From Bedellia somnulentella (Eukaryota > Arthropoda > Insecta > Lepidoptera > Bedelliidae): a stretch of 64,000 nucleotides of DNA. Location of the stretch: NCBI GenBank assembly GCA_963576735.1, contig OY755197.1, positions 6,274,501 through 6,338,500 on the forward strand, read 5' to 3'. Positions 21,248 through 31,681 of the stretch are shown piece by piece. The notes beneath the pieces are model-generated. The model worked only from the letters and a program-made list of their open reading frames with translations, did not search any database and was not told the DNA's origin. The position numbers and the translations under genes are program-made. Numbering within the stretch: the first letter of the stretch is position 1; the number at the start of each line of letters is the position of its first letter.

Positions 21248-22908
21248 CTACAGGGGATAATCCTGGACATTCGAACTTACTTTACCTTTTGGGACCGGAA
21301 CCACTCGTGTAACTTTCCAAAAGTCCGGAAACGTCGCCTCCGATAGGCAAAGGTTATATATATGCAAGAGCGGATCTTCCAGAACGGCACAACAGTCCTT
21401 AACAACGAACCCCGGTATCCCGTCCGGCCCAACCGACGTCTTGGCGGGCAGGAGCGCCAGCGCGCGGTGCACGTCGTCGCGGCTGAGCGCGGTGAGAGGC
21501 ACGCGCGCCGCCGCGCCCGCCGCCGCCGCGTCCGCCGCCATCGCGTGCGGTGCGGGACACTAAGGCTTGCCGGGCTCTCCGCATTCACAGAACTGAAAAA
21601 CTTTGAAAACGCATGAGCGCTTTCCTTTTCCGATAGCACCGATCCGTTCTCACTGATGACAGATTTATTCAAATTAACCCTTTTTGAACAAACAAATTTC
21701 CAAAATAATTTCAGTTCCTTCGATAGTAAATATTGAATGCGGTTTTCGTAATTTCGATTTGCAACCCGTAAATCTATCTTTAATTTAGCCCTAACTATTG
21801 AGAACTTATTGTAATCACATTGTGAACCTGTCCTTTTGAACAACCTATGTAGTTTAGCTTTTAGAGCAATGTCGCGTTTTATTTCAGGTGTATACCACTC
21901 GGGATATGAATACCTGGGGCAGCCTGAATAACGCTTTTTCTGAGGAACGCAGTCATCTACTATTCTATTTATGATAGTGTAAAAATAATTGAGAGCTTCA
22001 TTTGAATCTTTAATACAATAGAGGTCGGTCCAGTCAGTCAGTAATAACTTCGAATATAGGGATGAAAAATCTGCTCCGCGAAAATTCCATTCACGTTTAA
22101 ACGTGGTGTTTGTAATTGAGTTACGCTGCGACGGCGGCGCCGACAACGACCCCGCGCCCTCATCATCGCTACCACGGATGCAACACAGAGTCACTTCCAA
22201 AGGCGGGTGGTGCGCATCTACACACACAAGAGGCTCACTAGACAGCGTTACGCTCTCACACATGCCTTCCAACGCACCGAGGACTAGGTCTAGGCAGCGG
22301 TCGTTTTTATTTAAGATGGTATTCATCTGGCTGACTCCACAATAAGCTTTAAAATATTCATAATAATTAATTATATCTATTGAACACGAATACATATTAA
22401 AATCCCCTACAACTAACAATTTATTTTTATATTTAAAAGATAACTGCTCAATAATTTCAAACAATTTGAAATAATTGTAATTAGTGCTTTTAGGTGGGAT
22501 ATAAACAACACATATTACGAACAAAAACCGACTTTTTCGAAGTACCCTCGCTGTAATTATTTCAAACGAGTAATCGTCGACGCTCGTGTCTCCCGGCACC
22601 TGCACTCGGCTGATTTCGTAATCGGGCGTGGCCACTAACATCGCGCCGCCCAATTTTCTCCCGTCGTTACGATCACACCGAAGAATTTTGTATCCAGTGG
22701 GAACCAATTCGGAGTCAAAAATGGATTCAGTACAACTCGTTTCGGTGATTGCGAATAATACTGCAGACGATGTTAAAATATTATTTTTAAATTCTTCCAA
22801 CTTAGTTCTAAGTCCTCTTACGTTTTGGTAAAACAAAAGAATTTTTTTTATTGTTTTAGTCTTTTGCACGTTGGTTACGAAACCAAACCCATTCGGCGAG
22901 CCTAACAT
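21248..22908 (-). pseudogene. LINE ORF2, endonuclease and RT fingers
   Basis: ATG 22906-22908 starts ORF2. The endonuclease shows YQNVRGLRTK, an ETSC active-site Glu, VVYIPP, VVGDFN and HHPPL. A frameshift near 21550 moves the frame into 21248-21541, which carries the RT finger block KTSVGPDGIPGFVVK and WKVTRVVPVPKG; another frameshift follows near 21248. An alanine/arginine-rich, very GC-rich patch lies right at the first frameshift (21440-21560). Confidence 0.9.
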
Positions 22909-23741
22909 CTACTGGCCATTTTTCTTGATTGCATACCTCATCGTATTTGGATTCAGGGATCCCAATTATATAAGAAACATAATCTCTTTCAGCTTTTAAC
23001 TTTATTTTTTCCACTTTAAACTCCTTTTCTTTTCCAATGATATTTTCAATATGATTTCTTATATTCTCATCCGTTGTAGTCTTTTTTAAACCTCATACAT
23101 GCAGATACTTTTTCTGTTCAACGCCCTCAATTCCAGCTATAGAAGAACATCCGCCTTTTATTATATTCGTTCTATTATGAACTCTTCTCTGTTTTTTTCC
23201 CACTTCAACCCAACCTTCGTTAATTGGTTTATTAGAAATCATCTTGCCCGCTCCATTCTTAGTTTTCGTGGCCACAGCAGCATAGCTTATGATACCACTA
23301 GCATTATCTTTCTGTCCCTTTTTAACCGATACTTGCGCGGTCACTGGCTGCGATTGCGCGTGCGCCTTCAGTGCCACATCAATTCTCTCGCTTGGCGGCA
23401 ATGTCGATTGTTGGTTTACTAGCGTCCGTTCGATGTTAGATACGACAAAATTGTCATAACTCGAGCCAGCCCTATGCATTGACATTTCAGTTTTCAGTTT
23501 TTGAACCTGAGATTGCAGCCTGCGACACTCATTTTTAGTACTTTCTAACTCCGTACGAAGACGAGTGTTCTCCAATAATGTCTCCAGTTTCTCGTTAATT
23601 ATCTTAGTGAGCCTCTCCTCAAGTGAATTCATTTTTGTAGTTATTGTGTGGTTTAAAACTTCAGTGATGTTAATAAGTGCTTTGCTCACCTCACTCGATT
23701 CGGCGTTAATATGATTGTCACTCTTGGTTGGAATTTTCTGA
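22856..23741 (-). pseudogene. LINE ORF1 (nonsense codon; chimeric start)
   Basis: Reads as a coiled-coil nucleic-acid-binding ORF1: a heptad-rich helix at about 23510-23650 (LEERLTKIINEKLETLLENT), a charged linker, then a C-terminal domain to TAA 22856-22858. A TGA at about 23090-23092 interrupts it, an apparent CGA-to-TGA change since sequence continues in frame. ORF1 overlaps the ORF2 start by about 50 bp. The open frame extends upstream to 23881, but those ~47 codons come from repeat X, which also occurs outside the LINE, so they are probably not original ORF1. Confidence 0.75.
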
Positions 23742-23942
23742 TCTACAATTTTGTACTGGGGTGATTTTGCAAAAACACTCACCGTTTCGCTTAAAATAGC
23801 AAAAAACTCATTTTTCTGACCTTTGACCACGTGTAAAATTTTTAGCACACCTCGGAACGATGGGGACTTTTGAGGTTTCATTTATAATCATGTTTTGAAC
23901 AATTGTGCCAATTTTCAGCTTCTTATGAATTTATGTAACCTT
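23742..23942 (-). repeat. Repeat X, right inverted copy
   Basis: Reverse complement of 18954-18997 plus 19486-19663. It lacks the 488-bp MITE and therefore shows its empty site. It ends outward with TTTATGTAACCTT. Confidence 0.8.
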
Positions 23943-25502
23943 GAATGTATAAATAGACCGGATTATATGAAAGCTGAGCGGGATATAGATTGCAAAATAA
24001 ATATGATTGATGATGCGTCTTACTTATTATACATATTGGCATTTTAACTGTCCCTTGCCAATACATATTTGAGCATTTAATGTATGCCAAAAAGCATATA
24101 CATATAATCTCGCTACAGTGTACAAGATTGTTTAAACGACAAGGACCGAACGCGCACATGACCGTGTTCGTAAAGCTATAAATCTTCCCTCGTTATTCCC
24201 AGAAAAAATTGTCTAGTGAGGATTTTTCTTCTCACGTCATGTGATTGGTTTTTGTGATGGAAAAGGTCAATGGGTGAAATCTGACCCGCTAAATGAAAGT
24301 TTGTGTACAAAAACCAAACTAATTTTAAATTATTAAGTTACATCCCACATTACATATTTTTTATTAAAAGAGAGGCTATTTGTAACTTATAATATAACAT
24401 TGAAAAAATAGGAATTTTGAACCCAACAGAATAAGGTAGACGTACTCGTAGTATCGAAAGTTATTACTGCTCTTGCATACACGGCCGTCGTACAATTGGT
24501 AGCTGCGCGCATATAGCCAGCGTGGCCTATTTTTTGTCATGGGCCAGACACCAGGAACAAACAGATGCACCTGCAGCATTTTTAGATCAGATAATTGTAC
24601 CCATAGGATTATGTAGAATAAAACTTAAAATAACGATTTTCTTTATTTTAAGTATTTGAAAAATGTATCTGTTAATCGGTCATAAAGTGAATTGTATTGT
24701 TCTTAGAAGCTAATTACAAACATACTTTTTCTAAATATTGTCTATTTTTTTTGTATCCTGACAGAAGCCACAGTGCATCACTGTCACCCTATATTTCCAT
24801 AAACTGGGGGCACTTAGCTATCCATTTTGCCCTATTTTGTTCTTGTACGCCATGGGTATTCATTTCATACTATGGTGCCCAATGACCTTTAGTTTAATTA
24901 TGTCAAACTAGCGTTTGGTGTGGTCGCATAGAAAATCTTTTATAAAGTAAAAATATGACCCAAAATTGTACAAACCATATTTTGAAAAAATGAAAAAATG
25001 TGAATATAAAGAGTTTCTTTGTTCCTTCTTCTCTTTACGAACACCTTCTGAAGCAACGGATTAATGATAAATAAAAAATATTAGTTTTTAACTTGATTTT
25101 GAAAAATAAACTTTTTGACTTTTTTTTGACTTATGACTTTTATGAACAACAATTTGATGGCAATTTTTAAAAGTTTAGACGGGACATATGATTGATAACA
25201 CTTCCCAATTATACTATAAATTTATACATAAATACATATGTATCAATAATATATGTATATATATACTAGTTCCACATACCTTCATCTTAGTGTAGTTAAA
25301 AACCCCAAACAAGTTCATTAACGGAAAAAAAACCGAAAATCTATCGATATTTTCCCCTCCTTATGAAGCGAAATAGGGTCAGTCGCCCTCTAACCGTAAG
25401 TCATTTTTAATTGTGTGCATTTTCTTCAATCTGGGATCACACAGCACTCGCACACTTTACGATCATTATTAGCATTGCGAACAATGACATTGAGTTTGAA
25501 TG
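23943..25502. other. No gene or recognised repeat
   Basis: AT-rich, with several short frames in all phases and none with a recognisable motif. ATAT/TACATA microsatellites occur near 25220-25265. I see no exon-like coding run. Confidence 0.45.
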
Positions 25503-25590
25503 TTTTTGTTCATGAAAACGTCATGTGGGGATTATTACTAATAAATAAAGGATAAATAAAGGAAAGAAAAGAAGAAAATGTCGATATTTT
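25503..25590 (-). repeat. tRNA-like repeat, 3' part
   Basis: GTTCATGAAAACGTCATGTG, GGGATTATTACTAATAAATA and AAATAAAGGAAAGAAAAG match the segment that follows the tRNA-like part at 27478-27553 in the same orientation. Confidence 0.85.
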
Positions 25591-25949
25591 TTCCTTTAAT
25601 TACCTTTTATTTATTAATGACATTGAATTCAGGAAAGAAGCCAGTAGGAAAATTGGTGTATTATTTTTTGAGATGAGGCCAAAGGTGAGACAAATTATAT
25701 AAATTCGACTGCAAATGATATTTAAAGTGTAAATGTATTTCTTAAAATTTCAAATCAATCTTGTTTTAGCTATTGGAAATTAGGACAGGAATATATAATT
25801 TTCTTGAATAAATCAGCATATAGAAGATATTGCTCATTATTGCTGTTTTTGGGTATATCTGCAACTCGGCTTGCACTTTACTTGAAACAAAACACTTTAC
25901 TACACTACTTACTACACACATAATAAGAAAAGCTATTTGGAAGTATAGT

Positions 25950-26093
25950 AAGAAAAAATTGTAAAATAAAGGTTGTTGCGGATCGTTCCAACAGCATCGC
26001 CCAACAATTATATAGAAGTCCTAACACCCATAGTAGTATCTTGCAAACGACCAGAGGGGTAGAAATAAGGCAGCGCTATCCTAAGCCGACAAA
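25950..26093 (-). repeat. SINE1 head fragment
   Basis: AATAAAGGTTGTTG, the B-box region (TCCAACAGCATCGCCC) and a head GGGGTAGAAATAAGGCAGCG... ending TAAGCCGACAAAC. Tail part missing. Confidence 0.75.
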
Positions 26094-26195
26094 CGATCGA
26101 AACACAGAACAACAAAATTATGTACAAAATCATAATTTATAAAACCACTTCATTTCAGGTGTAACAGTATCAGAGGTAGATAAACGACTTTTTAA

Positions 26196-26430
26196 CGACC
26201 CTAGCAAACTCTCTAGCTTCGTTCAAATCCATCAATCCTTTCATACATGCTCTTTTATTCTTCATACTTTCTTTTTGAGCACGTTCTCTATTTGGTCCAA
26301 ATGTGTCCTCCGAGGTCGCCTTCTATAACATTACCTTCCACATTGGTTTTATTAATCTCCAAGCCCAAACCATTGAAACATTCCTTTTCCTATCTTTTTA
26401 CAATATTACCTTTTACACCACACTTTGGTT
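26196..26430 (-). pseudogene. RTE-like LINE fragment
   Basis: Reversed coding blocks: CTCTCTAGCTTCGTTCAAAT (NEARE), ATACATGCTCTTTTATTCTT (KRACM) and TGTGTCCTCCGAGGTCG (RPRRTH), then a stretch toward the MLRWFGH region. No tail; 3' end lost. Confidence 0.75.
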
Positions 26431-26838
26431 ATATACATATTTTATCTTTCATATCTATATATTTTTGTATTTCAATCAGTTACTCCAATTATATTTATAC
26501 GTATAGAAGTATAGATTAGCTTGCATTAGCTTAATCCGCCATTGAAAGAAAACCTTCCTAAATGAATGACTCAAGCGAAGTAGGTCGAAGAAATTTGCTG
26601 TAATTGGGTCATACACTCACTCTCTTTATTGTGACGATAACGTTGACTGTAAAATGAAATTGCCTTTTTCCGGGAAGTCAGCTAAACTTTATGATCGAGG
26701 ATTCGATTCTTCAACTTGCGAGAGCATTATAGTTTGTTAAGTAGGCCAAGATCAAGAAACTGGTCTATCAAAGTAATACATAAGTATTGTTAGTTATTGG
26801 TTTGTCGAACAAACGAGGGGATAGTCGTCCCATATAGG

Positions 26839-27348
26839 ACATACATATACATATACTCACGACTATAAATCCCACGAAGAGTTAGCCAGAGCTTTAGAAT
26901 CAGAAAATACTCAGCCACTTTTGGAAGTTGAGTAGGAACATACATACATACATACATATACTCACGGCTATACATCCCTTGAAGGGGCAGCCAGAGTTAG
27001 GGAATTAGAAATTCCTCAGCCAGTTTTGGAAGTTGCGTGGGGAAAATATGGTGAAATAAAGTTTGTTGGTGATGGGTCTCCAACCGCATCGCCCAAAAAT
27101 CGTTTAAAAGCCCCAATACCGTTAGTCACCTCTTACGTACACCCACCGAAATGGGGTAGTGCTATTCTAAGCCGACACTACACAACAATTGAGTGGGAAA
27201 AGATTGTAAAATTATGGTTGTTTGGTGATGGGTCTCCAATCGCATCGCCTAAAAACTTCTTTAAAGCCCAAATACCCCTTAGTCGCCTCTAACAAACATC
27301 CACGAGAAGAAATGGGGTAGTGCTATTCTAAACCGACATTACACAGCA
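26839..27348 (-). repeat. SINE1 copy split by a younger SINE1
   Basis: The older copy occupies 26839-26938 and 27189-27348. It is broken inside AGTTGAGTGGGAAAAG. The break is flanked by TTGAGTAGGAA (26928-26938) and TTGAGTGGGAA (27189-27199), the duplicated target of the younger copy. Confidence 0.9.
26939..27188 (-). repeat. SINE1 copy, nested insertion
   Basis: Full-length subfamily A copy from (CATA)n to ACACTACACAACAA, inserted in the same orientation into an older SINE1, with an 11-bp target duplication carrying one mismatch. Confidence 0.9.
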
Positions 27349-27553
27349 TAGATCAAGGATTTGAATCTCCAACTTGCGAGGGCATTATAGTTTGTTAAGT
27401 ATGCCAAGATCAAGAACACTGGTCTATTAAAGTAAAACATAGATGTAATACCGGTTATATACGACAATATTTTTTTTATCTTTTTGTTCATGAAAACCTC
27501 ATGTGGGGATTATTACTAATAAATAAAGTATAAATAAAGGAAAGAAAAATTTC

Positions 27554-27626
27554 TACACAGGCGGGATTTGAACCCGCGACCTCGGGTATACGCCCCCGTC
27601 GCTCTTGCCAATTGAGCTACCGTGTC
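27554..27626 (-). pseudogene. tRNA-like sequence (pseudo-tRNA)
   Basis: 73 nt. Read on -, acceptor GACACGG pairs with CTGTGTA (last pair lost), D stem GCTC/GAGC and T arm GCGGG-TTCAAAT-CCCGC are perfect. The anticodon arm does not fold canonically: only CGGG/CCCG can pair and the loop lacks U33. A tRNA-derived repeat head is more likely than a working tRNA. Confidence 0.7.
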
Positions 27627-27865
27627 AATGGCTGCCAGCGCGAAATTCTTCTATCCTTTATTTCTTTTACACGTTTTAGTAGTGTTTGCGTTTCCTACCT
27701 CCGAATTTTTTACTAATTCGGAAGGCCACTTGTCTATCTTTTCAGATAGAATGCAAATGTTGAAAACGCCTAACTATCACATAATTTAAATCTTTTTGTT
27801 CATGAAAACCTCATGTGGGGATTATTACTAATAAATAAAGAATAAATTTCGCGCTGGCAGCCATT

Positions 27866-27938
27866 GACACGGTAGCTCAATTGGCAAGAGCGACGGGGGC
27901 GTATACCCGAGGTCGCGGGTTCCAATCCCGCCTGTGTC
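27866..27938 (+). pseudogene. tRNA-like sequence (pseudo-tRNA)
   Basis: 73 nt. Acceptor GACACGG/CTGTGTC pairs fully with one G-U, and D and T stems are intact, but the T loop is TTCCAAT instead of TTCGAAT and the anticodon arm is irregular. Has A-box-like TAGCTCAATTGG and a B-box with one change. Confidence 0.7.
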
Positions 27939-28204
27939 GAAATTTTTCTTTCCTTTATTTATTCTTTTTCCCCACATGAGGTTTTCATGAACAAAAAGAT
28001 TTAAATTATGTGATAGTTAGGCGTTTTCAACATTTGCTTTCTATCTGAAAAGATAGACAAGTGGCCTTCCGAATTAGTAAAAAATTCGGAGGTAGGAAAC
28101 GCAAACACTACTAAAACGTGTAAAAGAAATAAAGGATAGAAGAATTTCGCGCTGGCAGCCATTGACACGGTAGCTCAATTGGCAAGAGCGACGGGGGCGT
28201 ATAC

Positions 28205-31114
28205 TAGGGTGGAGCGTAATTTTTTTTTTCACTTTACGGTCATGTAATAGCAAAAAGTTAGTGCCTATTAGGTTCAAATTAACCTATGTAAAATATAATT
28301 TGAATCGATTGAGAGTAACTGCCTCCGCCACGTCATTCAAATTATGAAATATCTTGATTTTAGACTTAAATTTATTGACATTCTAATAATATATTTTATT
28401 CAAAAAAGATTTATTTTATTTCATTTTTGCCTAACATAATATCACATTGTTGTATTAAAACACTAAAACAATGATGATCAAACGTTATTGACATTAAATA
28501 AGGGGAGTGCGGGGGCGCGCGGAAAGGTAATTTTTGTACTGTTTCAGTGAGCGTTTTGTTCTGAAAGCGAAAGGACGCGCATTTGTTCACGTATCAAGTA
28601 CTTAGCTTATTTCTGTTTGTCAAGCATGGATAAAACAAGGAGTGCATTAAAGTGCCCGCTGTTTGGGGATTGCTGTGATTTAAAGCCAAATATCCTACCT
28701 ACGTACGAAGATGTAATGAAGTATTACGAATGGACGAGGCAAATACTCAAAACAAATGCAAAAGAGCCAACATTTTCTGATATTGCTACTATAGTGGTAT
28801 CTACCATTGAAAATGTATGGTTAAATGCATCTTTGAAGACAGTTACGAGAACCCGTGTCCTGCAAATGTTGAAATCATATCACTTAAAATGCAAAAATTT
28901 GCTGAAATCCATCAAGAAGCTTTCACCGGAGACATTGGAAACGTTTCGACAGAATAGTAAGTCACTGTTCGATATCTCAGCTTGCAAATGCAGTGATTTT
29001 GAGCGATGCACTTGTCCAAAGGATAAAAAAGTTCCAAAATGTGAACAATCTTTTCTGACAGACCAAAGAACTTCTCGCAGAATGGTAATTGGTAGAATCG
29101 ACTTAAGCGTTACAAAAAAAATGCAAAAGACCCAAAAACGGAAAGAAAAACTACCACATCCATCCGTCAATGTAAGTTCTACATCAGTTGTTATGGAAGT
29201 TGGTTCCTCTTCGGTATCGTCCGAGTCCGAAATCCACAGTGGTACAGCTTCTCCCATAAAAACTGTAAAAGAAGGCGTTTCGGTAAACAAAAAGGCAAAG
29301 TTGTCTTTTATGGATTTACCTATGTTGTCAAAAACTTGTGACCGGTACGGAGTATCGGACAGGACAGCAGCAGCCATTGCATCATCTCTTTTACATGATA
29401 TTGGATCAAATATTGAGGTTATTGACAGAAGTAAGTTGCGCAGAGAGAGGTCTAAATTTAGAAAAAAATTGGTGGATGAAGCCAACGTGTCAGAAGTTTC
29501 TGCATTGTATTTTGATGGCAGGAAGGACCGAACTTTAAAAATTATCAAAAAAGGCAATAAAAACTACAGAACAACCACAGTGGAGGAACACATCTCACTA
29601 ATTCAAGAGCCAGGTTCGGTTTACCTGGGTTACGCCGTGCCACACATTGGTTCTGCTAAAGGAATTGAAACCGCTATTGCGACATTCTTAGCAGAGGAAG
29701 GTATTACCCTAAACTGTGTCATGGCAATTGGTTGTGATGGAACAAACGTTAATACTGGAAAATATGGCGGTATTATACGCCTACTTGAAAAGCGATTGCA
29801 GAAACCACTTCAGTGGATAATTTGTTTACTCCACATGAACGAATTGCCTTTGAGACACTTGTTTCTCTACCTCGATGGCTCAACTTCTGGGCCAAAAACT
29901 TATACAGGACCTTTGGGAAAAGCACTTGAAACTTGCGAACACTTACCAGTCATACAATTTAAAAAAATTGAAGGAGAAAATCTACCAGAAATGAGCCCAG
30001 ATCTGAGTACCGACCAACAGTACTTGTACGACATTGTTTCAGCAGTACTTTCAGGGGATTTTACAGAAGATCTAGGCAATAGGTCCCCCGGAAAAATGTC
30101 ACATGCTCGTTGGCTAACACGTGCCAACCGACTACTACGTCTCTATGTAGCTACAGAGATTCCATCGCCAGCTTTAATTATTTTGGCCACATTTATAGTA
30201 AAAGTGTATGCTCCATCGTGGTTTTCCATCAAGATCAAACCATCGTGCAAAGATGGTACGCGACATCTCTTCGGCATGATTGCAGCCTCCAGGTATCTCT
30301 CTGAAGACCTGAGAACTGTTATTGATCCAGTGATTCAGCGAAATAGTTATTTCGCGCATCCCGAAAATGTTTTGCTGGCGATGATTTGTGACGAAAGAAA
30401 ACACATTCGTGAACTGGCTGCCCGACGAATCCTGAAGACCCGCAGAGAGCCTGAAACTTCTACACCAAGGATGTTTGAAGTGCCAATGGTAAACTTCAAT
30501 GCGTCCGATTACATTGACTTAATTAACTGGCAGACGAGAGTAACTGAACCACCGATTCTAAAGAAGTTAACAACGGAGGAAATAAAGAATATTGCCCAAT
30601 CGGGCGGAGAAGGTCAACTGGTGTTTTTAAGACTACCATGCCATACTCAAGCTGTTGAACGTGCTGTGAAAATAACCACTGAAGCTTCCACTTCTCAGTG
30701 CACAAAAATGGCACGTTTAGGAGCCATAAAGGCCAAAATACAGTCAAGGAACGAAATGCCAAAGTTTGAGACAAAACGTGATTTTAGAGCTACTTAATTT
30801 TATTTTTTATTATTATTTGTGAAACACCTTTCTTTTTTATTTTAATAAAAGTCTACTTAACATGCTTAACTTACAAATTGAGTATTATTAAACACCCTTT
30901 TAAAACTATTTTTAAGTTAAGTACAGTATATTGAAACACACTGAGATTTCTAAAAAAACCTTAAACTTTGAGGCTAAAGCGGAGGCAGAAGATATTATTC
31001 AAATAAGATAAAAATTAACACCTATTTCTATTTTAGTGCAACACACAAAATTCTCACTATTAGAACAAAAAATATTTAAAAAATAAAATCCCCATACATC
31101 CGTGCTCCACCCTA
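28205..31114 (+). mobile_element. hAT-like DNA transposon, apparently intact
   Basis: 2910 bp. Perfect 11-bp inverted ends TAGGGTGGAGC (28205-28215; reversed at 31104-31114) and a perfect 8-bp target duplication GCGTATAC (28197-28204 and 31115-31122). Removing one copy rebuilds the tRNA-like repeat exactly. It encodes a single uninterrupted transposase. Ends, 8-bp duplication and protein motifs all fit the hAT superfamily in the broad sense. Absence of decay suggests a young insertion. Confidence 0.9.
28626..30797 (+). CDS. hAT-like transposase, uninterrupted
   Basis: ATG 28626 to TAA, 723 residues. A Cys/His-bearing N-terminal region (residues about 10-135, with CPLFGDCCD and CKCSDFERCTCP) may bind DNA. 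The catalytic half is RNase H-like: ALYFDGRKD at about 295 (candidate first Asp), IGCDGTNVNTG at about 368 (second Asp), CLLHMNE at about 400 (the C-x2-H element of hAT enzymes), HARWLT at about 491 (the conserved RW of the insertion domain boundary) and CHTQAVERAV at about 672 (candidate catalytic Glu). The transposase would cut and rejoin the TAGGGTGGAGC ends. Related uncharacterised proteins occur in many arthropods (from memory). No intron is needed. The closest named subfamily is not certain. Confidence 0.85.
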   Translation: MDKTRSALKCPLFGDCCDLKPNILPTYEDVMKYYEWTRQILKTNAKEPTFSDIATIVVSTIENVWLNASLKTVTRTRVLQMLKSYHLKCKNLLKSIKKLSPETLETFRQNSKSLFDISACKCSDFERCTCPKDKKVPKCEQSFLTDQRTSRRMVIGRIDLSVTKKMQKTQKRKEKLPHPSVNVSSTSVVMEVGSSSVSSESEIHSGTASPIKTVKEGVSVNKKAKLSFMDLPMLSKTCDRYGVSDRTAAAIASSLLHDIGSNIEVIDRSKLRRERSKFRKKLVDEANVSEVSALYFDGRKDRTLKIIKKGNKNYRTTTVEEHISLIQEPGSVYLGYAVPHIGSAKGIETAIATFLAEEGITLNCVMAIGCDGTNVNTGKYGGIIRLLEKRLQKPLQWIICLLHMNELPLRHLFLYLDGSTSGPKTYTGPLGKALETCEHLPVIQFKKIEGENLPEMSPDLSTDQQYLYDIVSAVLSGDFTEDLGNRSPGKMSHARWLTRANRLLRLYVATEIPSPALIILATFIVKVYAPSWFSIKIKPSCKDGTRHLFGMIAASRYLSEDLRTVIDPVIQRNSYFAHPENVLLAMICDERKHIRELAARRILKTRREPETSTPRMFEVPMVNFNASDYIDLINWQTRVTEPPILKKLTTEEIKNIAQSGGEGQLVFLRLPCHTQAVERAVKITTEASTSQCTKMARLGAIKAKIQSRNEMPKFETKRDFRAT

Positions 31115-31200
31115 GCGTATACCCGAGGTCGCGGGTTCGAATCCCGCCTGTGTAGAAATTTTTCTTTCCTTTATTTATTCTTTATTTATTAGTGACAATT
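31115..31200 (+). repeat. tRNA-like repeat, part right of the hAT insertion
   Basis: Starts with the second copy of GCGTATAC and continues the tRNA-like T arm GCGGG-TTCGAAT-CCCGC, the acceptor end, and the T/C-rich linker TTTCTTTCCTTTATTTATTC. Joins 28204 exactly. Confidence 0.88.
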
Positions 31201-31557
31201 TTTTTACTAAGTAAAACCTGTATGGAAACGTCATAAGGAGCGTATATCAGTTAGTTTTAACTCTTTAACTGTCCATACATTACATGTAAAACACTGAAAA
31301 GCTGGCTCGATACGTGCTTGCATGACAAATAATGCATGATTATGGGACATCTAGTGCTGGGAAAGTAAAGAAGCCATTTTACAGTTAAAGTATTAATTGA
31401 TTGCATATGTAACTCGTACATAACTATCAGATAGTTTAAGATATACCATAATATCCCATTTATTTCGATTACCATAAGAATAAGTAAACTCACTTCTTAA
31501 TGATCCCGTATAATATCTAAATGACACACAAACTAGATTTTAACCTCTCGCGTCGAG

Positions 31558-31681
31558 TACATACATACATATACTCACGGCCATAAAACCTAAAAGGGGT
31601 AGCCAGTGCTACAGAGCGAAGAAACTCCGCAGCCACATTAGGAAGTTGAAAGATGATAGAAATAAATTATTGTTGGTAATG
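31558..31681 (-). repeat. SINE1 fragment, tail half
   Basis: TACATACATATACTCACGGC to GTTGGTAATGGGCT, then joins directly to a + strand SINE1 end. The junction has the short shared sequence GGGCT. Confidence 0.8.

Larger units (their letters stand above)
19786..23741 (-). mobile_element. CR1/Jockey-like LINE, nearly full length
   Basis: Non-LTR retrotransposon with ORF1 and ORF2 on the - strand, ending in an A-rich (TAAA)n tail (reads TTTATTTATTTATTT at about 19792-19811). ORF2 carries an apurinic-type endonuclease and a reverse transcriptase. It is defective: ORF1 has one in-frame TGA and ORF2 three frameshifts. The 5' junction is where sequence changes to repeat X at about 23742. A second, more decayed copy of the family is at 34035-36461. 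Confidence 0.88.
27478..28204. repeat. Tandem and inverted tRNA-like repeat cluster
   Basis: A unit of about 300 bp (tRNA-like 73-mer, T/C-rich linker, CCCCACATGAGGTTTTCATG block, unique-looking 180 bp body) is present in - orientation at 27478-27842 and in + orientation from 27843, meeting head to head near 27842. The second + unit's tRNA-like part is split at 28204/31123 by the hAT-like transposon. Further 3' parts are at 25503-25590, 31155-31195 and 63930-64000, so it is dispersed as well as local. Confidence 0.85.

Noticed and set aside
27554..27938. Functional tRNA genes
   Set aside because: Acceptor, D and T stems are good, but the anticodon arm pairs at only four positions and lacks U33, and the copies sit in a dispersed repeat.
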